NCBI GenBank assembly: GCA_036924285.1
Contig: JAYKYS010000088.1
Span: forward strand, 19,737-83,736
Length of the DNA: 64,000 nt
Reading direction: 5' to 3'
Source: Asterella californica
Taxonomy: Eukaryota; Streptophyta; Marchantiopsida; Marchantiales; Aytoniaceae
Shown here: positions 1 through 11,325 of the stretch, piece after piece
How positions within the stretch are numbered: position 1 is the stretch's first letter
Layout: each line of letters starts with the position of its first letter
Notes under the pieces: generated by a model
The model's input: only the letters and a program-made list of their open reading frames with translations
Database searches by the model: none
Told to the model about the DNA's origin: nothing
Program-made: the position numbers and the translations under genes

Positions 1-559
1 TAATGGCGCCGAGTCCTGATCACTAACAGCAAGTGCTTTGGGTTGCATGCAATGGGCAGACCTGCTGGCAGATGGTGTCTACTTGCTACACCGGGAGTTA
101 GTAGTTGCGGGAAAGGAGTGATGCTGCTCGTTTGTATATGAGCAGATCTTACCATGATGTACCCAGCCTCATGTTCATGACTGCCTGGTACACACAAGCA
201 AGTCAGCAAATAATTGACCCCAAGACTGACAGCCCTTATTAGTGTGTAGTTCATCAGAAGTACAATGATGTGATGCATGATGCAACGCTGTATTAACGGA
301 TAAACACGTTAATGGATAACGTCGCAATAACACCGTAACCAGACCGTAACACCTAAACACGCGTGACTACGGCGTGGCCTATGATAACCACCTCGCTACC
401 ACCAACGACGTTACTTCGACGCTTCCATTGTTTGGAATAGCACTTACTTGCACTTGCGCTACGATTATACTTGCTGACAGTTGCCAAACCGCTACACACG
501 GTTTCGAAGCTCAGGCTACGAGCTTGCACGTTGCGCTGTGCGAACATTCAGTCTGACAC

Positions 560-2275
560 ATGACTTCAGCTACTGCTGCGGCTGCTCGCTGTCAAGTCGA
601 CAAGAGTCCTCTGTCAAAGATATGGATCGAACCGACGAATGCGGTAAGAAGGCAATGGTGCCGCCGCTCTACGGTCGGGAAGAACTGCACGATGCCTTCG
701 AGTCAAGAGGCTTTGGGGTATCAGCTGCAGGTTCAGTCTGACACTCTCGTTGTTATGTGCTGTGTTCGTATCAGCACGTCAATATGCGGGATCAGAAGGA
801 AAGGTTCACGAGGGACCACATCCTGTCTGTGACGAAGCACAAACTTCGGCAGATCTGGTCAACAAGAGCTGATTCCAACAGAAGCAGTTTGCAGAAATTC
901 TGAGAAATCTCTCTATTGCATGATGTTTCTTATGATAGCTATGTATTATCTTGCTTTACTGGAGAAACTGTCAGGAGGGTGCTCGCGAAGCTGACGTTCA
1001 AAAGCAACTTGGAGCACGACACTGACACAGAAATAACAGATGTCGAAGAGGGTGATGGCAATGATGCTGCTGCCAAAGAAGATGAGACTGCCGCTGCTGC
1101 TGGCAAAGACACTGTGGGGGAACAGGACCTGGTCCTTGAGGCTACTCAACACAAGTTCAAGAATCATCTTGGCCACTGGGTCAAGGTTGTCTGGCAGTAC
1201 ACGTTGAGTGGCATGAAGGCAAGTACTGTCAAAACTTGTGTTGATGCTGCACATTTCAATGATGAGCAAAATTGACCAGTTGGGCAAAAGTGCTAGAGCT
1301 TGGCTGTCCAGTGTGAGGTGTATCTGGACTATGTTGACACTGATCGCCCGCTGCCTCAAAATTTACTCCTACTCGCGGGCGGATGCATCAAAGTGGTGGA
1401 GGACACAAGTCAAAGCTGTTGTTGGCCTTGACGCTCCTTTTCATGCGTTTGCTAATGCATTCTGATCTCCATTTGTGAAAGCTGCTGAGGCAGAAAGGCT
1501 AAGTTAGAGCTGAGTGAAATGAAGCGGAATGATTTGACAGTTGAGGCACTTGCTGCACAGTTTAGATCATGCGCTGCAATGTAATGTTGCAAGTAACACC
1601 GGCATTGCTGTACTCCTGTTGGTAGTGCAAGGTAATGCGACTCAGGCTGGTTGTTTGCAGCGGGTTGCAGGAACCATGTTGCCACCAGACATCAAAATCT
1701 GAACAATAGTTACACACCCTACACATTAGTACCTAGTTCCAATGCTAGTCGGGGTAACCCAAACAGAGGTGCTTTTGGGTTTGATGGCGCTGTTAATGAT
1801 GTTCAGGGCTTCCCCCCGCAAGAATCTCCACCTCAGGAACAGCAGATGTAAGCAGCCCAGCTCAGCGCTGCTTATGGTAAACCCAACATCAACCTCGAGC
1901 TACTTCTGGGTACAGAGGCTCCCATCATGACCCTGACGGCATAGGCTTTTCTTTTCTTTTCTTCTCACCCCAACACTGGCACTGGCAAACCGACTAACCA
2001 AAGTGCTATGCATGTGGCCCCACTGGCCACATTGTATCACAGGGCCCTGGGCCGCTTGCAGACTTCCAACCCCAACGGCAGGGCAGGGGGCGTGGCTGTG
2101 CAGCCCCAAAGAGATGCAGAGTCAAGAGGGGAAAAGGATTCATACTGCTGCTGATGGTACACATATGTTGGTTGCAAACAAGCAGTTGAGCGCAGTTAGT
2201 CTGTCGAGCAAGCGGCTCCGGCTGAAGTTAAGGCTCATGTGGTTGATTGCTCTGCTGAGGAAGAGCTTCTAAGTG
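560..2275 (+). pseudogene. gag of element R, copy R1
   Basis: This is the capsid/nucleocapsid polyprotein of the element. Pieces of gag are visible in shifting frames: an N-terminal segment near 620-740, an acidic segment near 1030-1130 and a tract ending in GFP near 1700-1850. A CCHC-type zinc knuckle lies at 2004-2045. The knuckle reads CYACGPTGHIVSQG, so the last Cys is replaced by Gly; copies R3 and R4 keep CX2CX4HX4C. Stops and frameshifts make R1 nonfunctional. TAA at 1849 lies where R3 and R4 have CAA, and TAG at 1942 is shared with both, which matters for the genetic-code question. Confidence 0.75.
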
Positions 2276-2345
2276 TTTGGGGTCCTTCTGGATGTCCTGT
2301 ACTAGAGCATGCGATTAATGCACTGAGCAAAAATGGCTTGAAATA

Positions 2346-3203
2346 ATGTTTGATGGGTGTCCCTTAAGTATGCCACTTGGGGTCTTTGCAGACAGTGAGG
2401 CCATCAACAATGTTTTCGGGCAACAGTTACTTGAGTTGCATCGCTTCAAAATGAAGACGACAAGTGCATTGTTGAAGTTGGCTGATGGCAATGTAGCCTA
2501 TGTCTCAAAGGCGTTTGTGACATGCCTTTGAAATGTCAAACCTATTAGGCTCTAATACCTGCTATGATGTTAAAAAGGAATGATTCAGACTTTGATGTTA
2601 TTCTGGGTTGTGACTGGTGTGTAGAGACCAAGGCACATGTACTTTTCAGCATTGAGCATTTCCATGCATCTTATACGTAAAATAATGGATAGGAACATTG
2701 GTGGTTTGTATTCAAGCAAGGTGCTGGCCACACTGTCAGATGCAGTATGGGTTTGAGAAGCAGCTGAGTTGCAATGACAGTTTATTGTTGTTTAATGCTG
2801 TGAATGAAGATTCGTCTGTCCAGTATGGTGACGTCTGATGATATTGCCAAGGTCAAAGGCAAATGGTTTGGTGTATTGAAGGACTTACCTACTGGGTCAC
2901 CTGTTCACCACGCTGTGTTTCATACTAGGTTCACTGGGTTCGTACACTAGGTTCGTACCCATATACTTATATATGCTAGTTTTTTGCAGCCTTAATATAA
3001 GTAGCATGTGCACATGTCATACAGGTACGGACCTAGTTTTGGCCAATGAGCCTGCACCTGACAAAAAGATGTATAGAATGATTAGTGATGAGATGCAGGA
3101 GTGTGAGTTTTCCTTTTTCAATGTGTTGCTTGAGAAATGTCTGATTCAGAGGAGTAAAAGTGAATACGGCAGTCCTGTCATCATCCCTATTCTTGGCAAG
3201 CGT
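2346..3203 (+). pseudogene. pol fragment of element R (retropepsin and RT N-terminus)
   Basis: The protease region shows a degraded active-site stretch, ADSEAINNVF where a DSGA-type motif is expected. It is followed by LKLADGNVAYVS and, in another frame, FDVILGCDW, the usual C-terminal signature of retropepsins. Reverse transcriptase starts near 3060 with MYRMISDEMQECEF and continues to SKSEYGSPVI, the conserved N-terminal block of Ty3/gypsy RTs. The catalytic palm is absent because the copy ends here. A miniature element at 2947-3036 separates the protease-RT linker from the RT block. The assignment is firm at family level; the fragment is dead. Confidence 0.75.
2947..3036. mobile_element. 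Miniature inverted-repeat element (about 90 bp)
   Basis: The segment begins CTAGGTTCGTACC and ends GGTACGGACCTAG, so its ends are 13 bp inverted repeats with one mismatch. Its inside is A/T-rich (TATACTTATATATGC). It interrupts the pol frame of R1 between the protease-RT linker and the RT block. Related ends occur at 7501-7540 and near 51315-51345. No coding capacity. Class is not assigned. Confidence 0.65.
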
Positions 3204-3204
3204 C

Positions 3205-3570
3205 TTCAAGAAGGGTAACGGGATGCCCCGTCTTTGGCAAGCTTTTCAGACGCTATGTAGGCGCCCCGTCTTGGAGACGTTCTAGGACAGGCCTTCCTTT
3301 GAGCGTCTCTGGAACGGACCTTCTCGTAGGACGGTCCTGCTAGGCAGCGTCCCAAGACGCTCCGTCAAACGGGAAGCCTGAAAGGCGCTGCGCCTGAAAC
3401 GCTGTGCAAGCGTCCGGAGAATCCTTACTAATCCTGTGTTGTAAGCTCGTAAGTCATTGGCAAATACTGCTAGGTTGTCAACAACGTGGAGATACATACT
3501 TACCGATGGAGGCACCGTGACTCTACTAGTAATACTTGTTTGCACCGTGCAAGCTTCAACTTGAAGCTTA
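3205..3570. other. GC-rich segment with repeated CGTCT/AGACG motifs
   Basis: There is no gene here. The stretch is denser in CpG than its surroundings and repeats motifs such as CCCGTCTT, GAGACG, AAGACGC and GCGTC in both orientations. That is the texture of subterminal transposon DNA, comparable to 59935-60190. It marks where R1 is broken off. It could be the end of a DNA transposon spanning the next few kilobases; the other end was not located. Confidence 0.3.
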
Positions 3571-3920
3571 CTGATCTTGACTCAGTAATTTAAGTTTCAG
3601 GCAGCACCAACTGGAATTGAAGTGCCAGTGCATGCCCATCATGCCATGCAGTGCACTGACAATTCAACTACCTCAATCTGCTGCAATGACTAACAACTTT
3701 TTAGTTGAACCTGTCTGAACAGTGTCCTACAGCCTGAGTCACTGTGGCAACTTGCTGTGACATTTGAAATGTCAGCTTGAGTCTGGATCAACAATATTTT
3801 GGGAGTTGTAACTTGTGAACGAGATTTGGCAGAGCAGCTGCCATCTGCTTTGCAGTGTTCACAGTGTGACAGCACTTCAAGTTTGCGAGAGCCTGAAACC
3901 GACAAAGCCATGCCAGCACT

Positions 3921-4902
3921 TCACACTCCAAGTGTGCGCAGCCTTCCGACAGTCTGTGCTGGTTGTGATTCTGCTGCAACAGAATCATCAGGTGGCTTGT
4001 ACTGCTTCTGCCCCTTTGTCTGGTACTGCTGTTCCAATGCTTGTTGCTGTCGAGGCTGCAGTTGATCCCTGGGGATGCGCTCCAGATTGGGCCACAAGTC
4101 CAAAACATCATTCAAGAGGAAACTCCTTGGGTCCTCATCAAGCTTCCTCCACAATGCAAAGTGCGGGCATACACAGACATTTTGGACAGTGTGAGTAACG
4201 TCTACCACAGCATAGCTTGGTATAACACGCCAATAAGCTCCTTGCTTGACTTTGATGGTCTCCCACGTCAAGTGCAGCATGTTCAGGTCCTCGGCCTTGC
4301 TATTGATTTGAACATGATCATTGTCGCTGTAAAACCTGACAAAAGCCAAGTGCTGGTCAGAGGATTCTTGCGGCTAAAGGTTGTGTGACACTGGAACAAA
4401 TAACAGCATATGTACCTGCATCCATTGGATGGCTCTGAAACACAAATATACGACCAATGATATCATTGTTGGCTGCATCTGCAACACCAGTAATCCCACT
4501 GTAGCAATTGCATCTTGAAATGCAGCCTTGCATCATCAGTGCAGGGGATGCAATGTTAACCCAAGTATCCTGTTGATACACACTGGGCAATTCTGCATGC
4601 TGAGATTACAGAAGTCTGCCTTGCATCGTGGCATTGTGACAAGGAAATCAGAATGCAGAGGTACAAATCCACCAATTGTAAAGCATAGACCAGGGCGCAA
4701 GCAGACTGACCTGCCCAAACCATGTCTCCAGACCTGGTCCATCAGCTGCAGTGCCTTGAATCTGGATATCATCCAGGATCAAGTGCTTGTTTCCACCATA
4801 GTATGCGTATTTGCGCTCACGGCCAACAAGGTCAGGATGTCCCCGCATTACATCTGCTGTGCCATAAGCAGAGGGCACGCCAAGTGTGCGCTTAACATCG
4901 AC
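3921..4902 (-). CDS. Unrecognised multi-exon gene, probably transposon-borne
   Basis: Three minus-strand exons are supported by splice-like borders: 4711-4902, 4416-4599 and 3921-4335. The first two read in one coherent frame; the join to the third is off by one base with the obvious sites, so a donor is misplaced or there is a frameshift. The last exon encodes about 138 residues, with a Tyr/Trp-rich segment (GAYWRVIPSYAVVDV), then CPHFALWRKLDEDPRSF, then a Gln-rich tail, and ends at TGA. The layout recalls C-terminal domains of large plant/algal transposase-associated proteins, but I do not recognise the family. Upstream exons probably lie between 4902 and 5480. Confidence 0.45.
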
Positions 4903-5469
4903 CTAAAGCAGAAAATCAAAATGGGTTCTGCACAAGCCCTTAAAGAACAGACACAAGCTTGGGCAAACTGGACAAGAAGGCATGATCAGTATCGAGAGAC
5001 TACCAGTGCGACGACTGTTGTTCCAGAATGAATATAACAAGTATCACTCACTCCAATAATTCTGACCAAAACATGCTGCCAGGCAGCTCTCAAGAATTCA
5101 GCTGTGTGTTGCTGACATTGTCAGCTTGCACATATATGCAACAGCCGTAGCAAGGACCTGTTGCGTGACAGGCACTTGTAGACCCTGTAAAGCTGCCCAG
5201 CTAGCCAAAGTGCTGCAGTGATGGAACTGATGCCACCTTGTCTATGATGGAAGTTGTGCTGCCTGTGTGCACAGATATGTAGAATATGCAGGGTTTTCAT
5301 CAAGGGCTTAGGTATCTTGCTGACAACAGATCTGTACCTGTGAACTCCTTCTCTGCTGATCCAAAATACAGCTTGGAGGCTGGTCGCTGAGAAATTGTGT
5401 GCTCCCCTGACCGAACAGCTTTCTGCCTCTGCAAGCAACATTGCTGTATCATGTATGTGTATGCTACTG

Positions 5470-5745
5470 CCGATCACGTACTACACACGACTCACTGCAC
5501 CCTTGCCACCCCCCCGCACATCGTGGTCAGGACGACGACAGTGAGGAGGGCATTTGGGCTGACCAGGCCCCATCGATCACTGCCATAGAAGTTCTGGCGC
5601 TCACCGGGTCAAGAAAGAGCATATTTGATGCAGGCATTCTTCCAACGCTAGTCAGCGCTAGGGGCTCTGGCCCTCGAGATCACTGGGTGCTGATCGCTGT
5701 GCATCACGAACAGAAATTCTTTCAAAGGCTAGATACTTTGGCAGA
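5470..5745 (+). pseudogene. ULP1-like cysteine protease fragment
   Basis: One open stretch carries an acidic start (DDDSEEGIWADQ) and ends in a block with RDHWVLIAVHHEQKFF followed by RLDTL. It stops at a possible splice donor, GCAGAG/GTAAGC, at 5745. His-Trp followed about 15 residues later by an Asp-X-Leu turn is the His/Asp pair of C48 (ULP1/SENP) proteases. The N-terminal WLND-type block and catalytic Cys are not visible nearby. A better ULP1-like gene lies at 55131-56010. The assignment is tentative. Confidence 0.35.
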
Positions 5746-6536
5746 GGTAAGCACGCAACATCTGTCATTCAGTCGCATGGTGCAGCAGCACTGTGTCTGC
5801 AGCCTGCACAACCTCTCCCATGAAGTGGATCAGCTCAGTTTGATGTGCAATGCAGAAGCGGGAACAACTAGATACAGCCATGAAATGAAAGCCAGAGGCA
5901 GCAGTTTATTGAGCAGTAATGTCTATGCCTAACAGTATAAGGAACCTCTGTAGCCAGAAGCAGCCCAGGGTTGCTGTGCCACAACAACAACATCAAGCTT
6001 AGCCCTGCTGTTCTGGAATTTTGGCCATTCTAACCACATGCTACACTTCATGTGACTGTTGGCACATGTATTGCTACATTCACGTATTTTGGCTTTGAGT
6101 ATTTCTGCACCTGCACTCTCTGTCCTTCGCAAGCTTATCACTTTTGAATAGTTGACTGCAACTTATTTGAGACATACAGTGTGCAATGTCACGCTGGTGA
6201 AGGGCAGAGCTGTCATCAGCTTGGGCTGAATGTTTTATCAGCCTGAATGCCTCCAGCTATAGTAAAATTTAGTAATATATGTGTACTACGTATGCATGGA
6301 TGTGTAACATTTGAAGACGAGGAACGCCAAGCTTTTGCCTCAGGGCTGCAGCCACCAGCCTCTGCATGGGGGCTCCAGCCCCAAGCCTTTTCAATTCAAG
6401 CCCTACCAGGTAAGCTTAGCTTGCTGCCAAGAGCAAACAACAACGGCTTGCTAGCAACCAGTGCTGATATCCTTGTGATCTTTCCATACATCTTCTTTCA
6501 TAGAGTGCCACATGTTCATTCATTGGAAGAACTTCA

Positions 6537-7660
6537 TTGCAGGTGTACCTATGCCTGGTCCACCGACACTTAACTTCTAGGCTTGAGCAAAGCCCATGCC
6601 TTACAAGAGCAGTCAGTTGCCCCAAAGACATTGCAACAGCGGCACAAGAATGCAAGGGAGCTGGCAGACTGGACTGCTGTTCACCACCATTAGCAGAACC
6701 CTGCACACCTGCCTACCAGAAGACATTATGGTGTACCTCACCACACACTGGCTGCCGGCACATGCTGGCACCACCACAAAAAACTGGACACATATTAGCT
6801 GCACCTGGCATCTTGTCAGCTGTCAAGTCATCACTGTCTACAGAGGTTGGGCAACTAAGGCGTGCAGGAGACTGGCAGCCCACCACCTTGCAAGGCAACC
6901 CCATGCTATGCAACCAACTGAAGAGGATGAACACGGGATACAAAGTAATGGCATGCAACAAAGGATATGAGCTGAGAGCAGCCGAGCCTATATGTTCCAC
7001 CAAAATCCAGACTATGTTGGAGGCATTGTTGACCCAACAACAAAGCCAATCAGGCAAGGAGGTGTTGCTTCTGATCAGAGATGGCCCGCTTGACAGTATG
7101 TTATGACTCTTGCTTTAGGGGCTGTAATGTGGGTGAGTTGAGGCTAAACACCGTCAGAACCCCACTAACAGTCCAGCTATTCCATTCCTTGTCCCTCAGC
7201 TATTGCAGCCCAGATCACAGGTACCATCCACCCTGACATCACCAAGGATAGGTGGCTATCATGTTGTCATTGTCAGTGGTAATGTCATGTGCTTCACCAC
7301 ATGGCTACAGCTAGCAGTGCTAGCCTCCATGAAGAAGCCAAGCAACCCATCACCAACTACATCGTCATGCCTCTACAAAAGGGTACCAACACCTGTGCAG
7401 AGAAAGGCATGACCTCTAGGCCATGAACAGGCAGGTTCACTCATCACCTCAAGGACATGAACATCTACAATGGTGAAAATGTCAACAGCACTAGACGTGG
7501 CAAAAAGCTAGCATATATAAGTATATAGGTACGAACCTAGACGTGGAAAGAAGACGATAGAATCCACCATTGTGCGTCTAAGCCACCATTGAGGAGGTCC
7601 AGACAGCAGCCATGATCAGGTGGCTGAGAGGTACAGTGACATATGCAGGCGTACTAGGCA
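6537..7660 (+). pseudogene. Tyrosine recombinase of a YR mobile element, decayed
   Basis: The open frame 6537-7106 ends in a block with GDWQPTTLQGNPML, NTGYKVMA and LLLIRDGPLDSML, as seen in tyrosine recombinases of chlorophyte mobile elements. A TGA and a frameshift follow. The frame then gives RGCNVGELRL at about 7117-7146, matching the box of the first catalytic Arg. Near 7450-7550 a stretch reads IYNGENVNSTRRGKK, matching the HxxR box with Asn in place of His; this box is itself split by a 36 bp insertion. An RY pair lies downstream. The enzyme would cut and join DNA for Crypton- or DIRS-type elements; this copy is dead. Confidence 0.55.
7491..7546. mobile_element. Short insertion flanked by 10 bp direct repeats
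   Basis: CTAGACGTGG occurs at 7491-7500 and 7537-7546 and flanks 36 bp. The insert contains TATATAAGTATATAGGTACG, the same terminus as the 90 bp element at 2947-3036 in reverse orientation. Removing one repeat and the insert restores the recombinase HxxR-type block, so this is an insertion with target duplication. Confidence 0.6.
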
Positions 7661-7792
7661 CTAACAACATATGCACTATCGCAGTGAAGCATGCAATAAA
7701 TGGTCTGCACAGCTCATGCTGACAGTGGTGTTATGTCAAAACTCCTTGACTTCTCCTGAGCCCCAACAGGGGCAATACATGAGCACGTCGGT

Positions 7793-8160
7793 GTTGTACT
7801 GGTCACAAAAGCATCATATTCAAAGGTACCTCACCTTCCTGTATACGCAATACATTTGGAAGGCAAATGTTTGTTTTGACTATCAAGCTGGGACTCACAC
7901 AGGCTGTGTATGTTGCACACTCAACATACCTTTAGTACTCAAAGCTGCGTATATGTATATGAGTAAACAAGTTTTTGCTTGTGTACTCATTCAAGCTGTC
8001 TGCAAATCCTCTAGAGTGAAACCAAGTCTTGCTTTCCTCTAATTAAGACTTGCTCTCCTCTTGAGGCGCTTTGGCAATCATGCTCCTCCTTGAGGAAATG
8101 AAATGGATCCTTGTGAGGCACCCACTTTATTCCTCCTCGCCGTAATGCCAATGCACATTG
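7793..8160 (+). repeat. Partial LTR of element R (5' part), variant
   Basis: The sequence matches the first 400 bp of the LTR seen at 12055-12395 (+): AAGGTACCTCACCTT, CTCAACATACC, AGCTGCGTATAT and the CTTGCTTTCCTC/CTTGCTCTCC block. At about 8150 the match stops and a different antisense reading frame follows. The same boundary precedes the KPEHKPPP gene tail in the complete LTRs. Confidence 0.65.
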
Positions 8161-8792
8161 CAAGCTCATCAACAAAGCCTGCATACTTGGACAAGAGAGT
8201 CACCCCGGATTCAACCCCATAAGGATTTTGGCAGAAGGTCCAAAAGAAGGGAGCATCCTGCCGCAAAACGTATTGCATGTCTGCTTCAAGTCTGCTAGCA
8301 GGTTTCTGAGGGTGAATCGACAACAACAAAGAGTCGACACGCCCCGTCCAATGGCAGCTATGACAACACAGGACTATCACTGCTCATGGAGCCAAGCACC
8401 TCAGCCATTTGCTTGCGCTTGACGCTTTTGTGCCTCAGCTGAGTGTTCGGAATCGCTTGTCTAAAATCGGCCCAACAATGCCATTGGGGCTCACTGTTGC
8501 TATCAAACTGGTTCATCTGAATCTGCGACGACATCAACGGGCACTGCAGAGCTCTAGTGGCCTGCAACCGTTCTGCCATCACCTCACACTTTTGGCAAAG
8601 ATTGAGAATAAGTGTGTGCTGATCCCTTGTAGGAAATAAGCAACGCTCATTGCGCACGTGTGGGCGCGCACCATCAGAGGTGCTGTTTTCATCAACACAA
8701 GTGATAGACATACCAGAACAGAGCCGTGACTGTATGCTTTGAGCAGATATACATATCAGGTGTGTTACCACACTCTGGACACAAGCGGTCAC
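8040..8792 (-). CDS. Unrecognised protein, C-terminus shared with LTR antisense region
   Basis: Two minus-strand open stretches (8358-8792 and 8078-8380) overlap in different frames and are probably exons or a frameshifted gene. The first has a Cys/Gln-rich segment and a basic run, KSVKRKQMAEVL. The second ends ITARRNKVGASQGSISFP. That ending is also found downstream of the KPEHKPPP gene in the complete LTRs ([20 protein letters not shown] on the minus strand near 12330-12390). It therefore looks like a coding module used in two contexts. No family is recognised. Confidence 0.35.
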
Positions 8793-9148
8793 TAGTGCTA
8801 GTACAGTACTGTCTTGCTCATTCCAGGCTTGCGCATCATGTCACACTGGACAGAGGTGGCAGTGCATCTGCTGAAACCAGTGGCCAACCTCAGCGCATCA
8901 GGCAGCCACGCAGTGAGCCACAACACAGCTCAATACAGCTTCTACAGTTGAGTTGTCAAGTAAGACACAGGCTCAGCCCAGCGCTGCAGAGCCTGGCTCA
9001 CTGGAGTGGTAGTTTGCAGTGTTGTCAGAAGGCAGCATACTTTGTGCAGCTCACAGCAACCCACTGGGCCATAACCCACACTTGATGCATCCCCAACCAC
9101 ATGAATATACTCTGAGCTGCGCAGCCAGGTTCTACCATTCACAACGTC

Positions 9149-9770
9149 TATGTTTCGAAAGAATTGGATCAGAGCAAATCCTCAACAGTACGACTGTAGC
9201 ACTTGGAAAAATGTCTGGATCAGAAGGTAAACACGGTCAGACAGCAGAGCACAGGCAGTAGTACGTGAGTGTTGCCGGTGAGGGAGCACCTAGCTGTGAC
9301 GCTGTAAGGCACAAATGCAGTGAGATGCATAGCAGTCGCGAGCTTAATTTTACAGGAGCTGACCTGAGCTGATGATGTCGGCTGTCAGAATATCGCTGTC
9401 AAGTCGTAACAAGAACTCGCTGCCGGCCACGAGTATAAGCACAAAGCAGCTATGTCCAGGAGATGATCGTAGTTATACCTATATCAGCAGAATGGGAAAC
9501 CCTCAGGATGTGTGTAGGAGCTTGAGTGAACTCCAGCAAAGCACAAGCAGGTCTTGGTCTAGGCACAAAGCATACAGGCTCGTGACCGGCGCGGTGTTAG
9601 ATGTCTGTGGTCTGTGTGTGTTAGGTTTGGTTGCCTTCTGTCCAAAGCTGTAGAGTGTCTGTGTCTGCACTCCACCTGCATGCGCAGCCGACACGGAAAA
9701 CAGCGGGGCTTGTCCCCAACTGCCCAGGGCAACTGATCTTGGTTTCAAAGCAATATGCAGCAAATATAGC
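9149..9770 (+). repeat. Direct repeat, left copy (about 620 bp)
   Basis: This segment matches 10739-11325 with few changes, from TGTTTCGAAAGAATTGG to CAAAGCAATATGCAGCA. The spacing of about 1.6 kb and a DIRS-like RT remnant in the right copy fit terminal or split direct repeats of a tyrosine-recombinase retrotransposon. An LTR pair is the alternative. Confidence 0.6.
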
Positions 9771-10738
9771 ATCAGCGCAGGCAGTGCAGCAGCATGGCCA
9801 TGTTTGAGCATGAAAGGTGCAGTACTGATCATGAACAGACATTGCATTTGATGTATGTGCCGTGCAAATGCAAGCTCATCATGTGCATGCCTGTCAGTTT
9901 AGTATAGCCACATGTACAGACTTGACTCCCTAACAGATGGTGCAACATACATACATGTGCATGTGAACAGCAGTGAAATTGGTGCAGATGATAGTGGCTG
10001 CAGTTAGCTTATTTAACAAAAGCAAGGGGAAAGGGGTCCGCAGCCAGTACAATTGATTGTACTGGCGGGACTACCTGATCAGCTTCATGAAGGAAGAAGG
10101 CAAGTAGGGCCAGAGCAGTCCACAGTGTGAAAACCCCTCTGTAGCGCATGTTGCTGTTGTTCAGCTGTTGTAGATGACCACACGCTGTAGCGCTGCTGAA
10201 TGATGGCTGACCTCAAACCACCAGCTGTTTCTGTCTGAGGCTGACTGCTGACCACTACCTGTTTGACAAAGAGTTGTTGATGCGCTGTTGGTTGATAGCA
10301 AGCTGTATGCAAACATCTTTTCAAATCTCAAGCGCTATGTGGTGTGTACTCCTGTGCAGGGCTGGTGTGTGACATGTACTGTAAAACAGCTGTGAAATAC
10401 ATAACATACATGGTTTGTGTGGAGAGCCACCCATCCTGTTAATAAACAAGTAATGGGCAGACAGACACGTGGCATGCTAATCACTTGAGACAGCATCAAT
10501 AACATAATACCACACACATATAGTAGCATATCCAAGAACTGTTCTTGTGTGGCTACAAGAGCAGTTAAAGGATCCCATGTATAGTTCAGGGCTTTCAAGC
10601 AAACCGGCCACCCGTCAAACTGAGGAGTGATAACCAGGCTGAACAAGGAAGTCAAGACTATCCCCACTTTAGATGAGGCACCCTACCTTGGTAAAAGGCC
10701 CCACCCTCGGATACACAGGATGTGCAGTCAGCCAGACA
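9771..10738. other. Segment between the direct repeats, no supported gene
   Basis: I see short shadow frames only. A nearly perfect GATTGTACTGG-type inverted pair occurs near 10045-10065 (CCAGTACAATTGATTGTACTGG). Nothing else is supportable. Confidence 0.3.
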
Positions 10739-11325
10739 TGTTTCGAAAGAATTGGATCAGAGCAAATCCTCAAGAGTACGACTGTAGCACTTGGAAAAAT
10801 GTCTGGATCAGAAGGTAACCACGGTCAGACAGCAGAGCACAGGCAGTAGTACGTGAGTCTTGCCGGTTAGGGAGCGCCTAGCTGTGACGCTGTAAGGCAC
10901 AAATGCAGTGAGATGCGTAGCGGTCGCGAGCTTAATTTTACAGGAGCTGAGCTGAGCTGATGATGTCGGCCGTCAGAATATCGCTGTCAAGTCGTAACAA
11001 GAACTCGCTGCCGGCCACGAGTATAAGCACAAAGCAGCTATGTCCAGGAGATGATCGTATTTATACCTATATCAGCAGAATGGGAAACCCTCAGGATGTG
11101 TGTACGAGCTTGGCACAAGCAGGTCTTGGTCTAGGCACAAAGCATACAGGCTCGTGACCGGCGCGGTGTAGATGTCTGTGTATGTTAGGTTTGGTTGCCT
11201 TCTGTCCAAAGCTGTATAGTGTCTGTGTCTGCACTCCAGCTGCATGCGCAGCCGACACGGAAAACAGCGGGGCTTGTCCCCAACTGCCCAGGGCAACTCA
11301 TCTTGGTTTCAAAGCAATATGCAGC
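10739..11325 (+). repeat. Direct repeat, right copy
   Basis: Second copy of the segment at 9149-9770. Small deletions distinguish it, for example loss of about 20 bp after GTACGAGCTTG. It overlaps the 3' end of the RT-like frame at 11185-11787. Confidence 0.6.

Larger units (their letters stand above)
1..3200 (+). mobile_element. Ty3/gypsy element R, copy R1 (internal region, 3'-truncated)
   Basis: This copy opens with the last bases of its LTR, then a TGGCGCC motif, about 550 nt of leader, gag, retropepsin and the start of reverse transcriptase. It stops at about 3200, where unrelated GC-rich DNA begins. Order and spacing match the Ty3/gypsy plan. The copy is decayed by frameshifts and stops, and a 90 bp miniature element sits in the pol frame at 2947-3036. 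The leader and gag align closely with 14907-16510 (+), 22700-25040 (-) and 39800-42033 (-). Its 5' LTR lies outside the window. Confidence 0.85.

Noticed and set aside
374..556. Small ORF conserved in the leaders of R1, R3 and R4 (starts MAYDNHLATT)
   Set aside because: It lies in the untranslated leader, diverges without codon bias and overlaps no splice signal. Conservation is explained by the shared leader.
3921..4349. Chromatin or BAH-type domain in the minus-strand exon
   Set aside because: Only loose resemblance; left as unrecognised.
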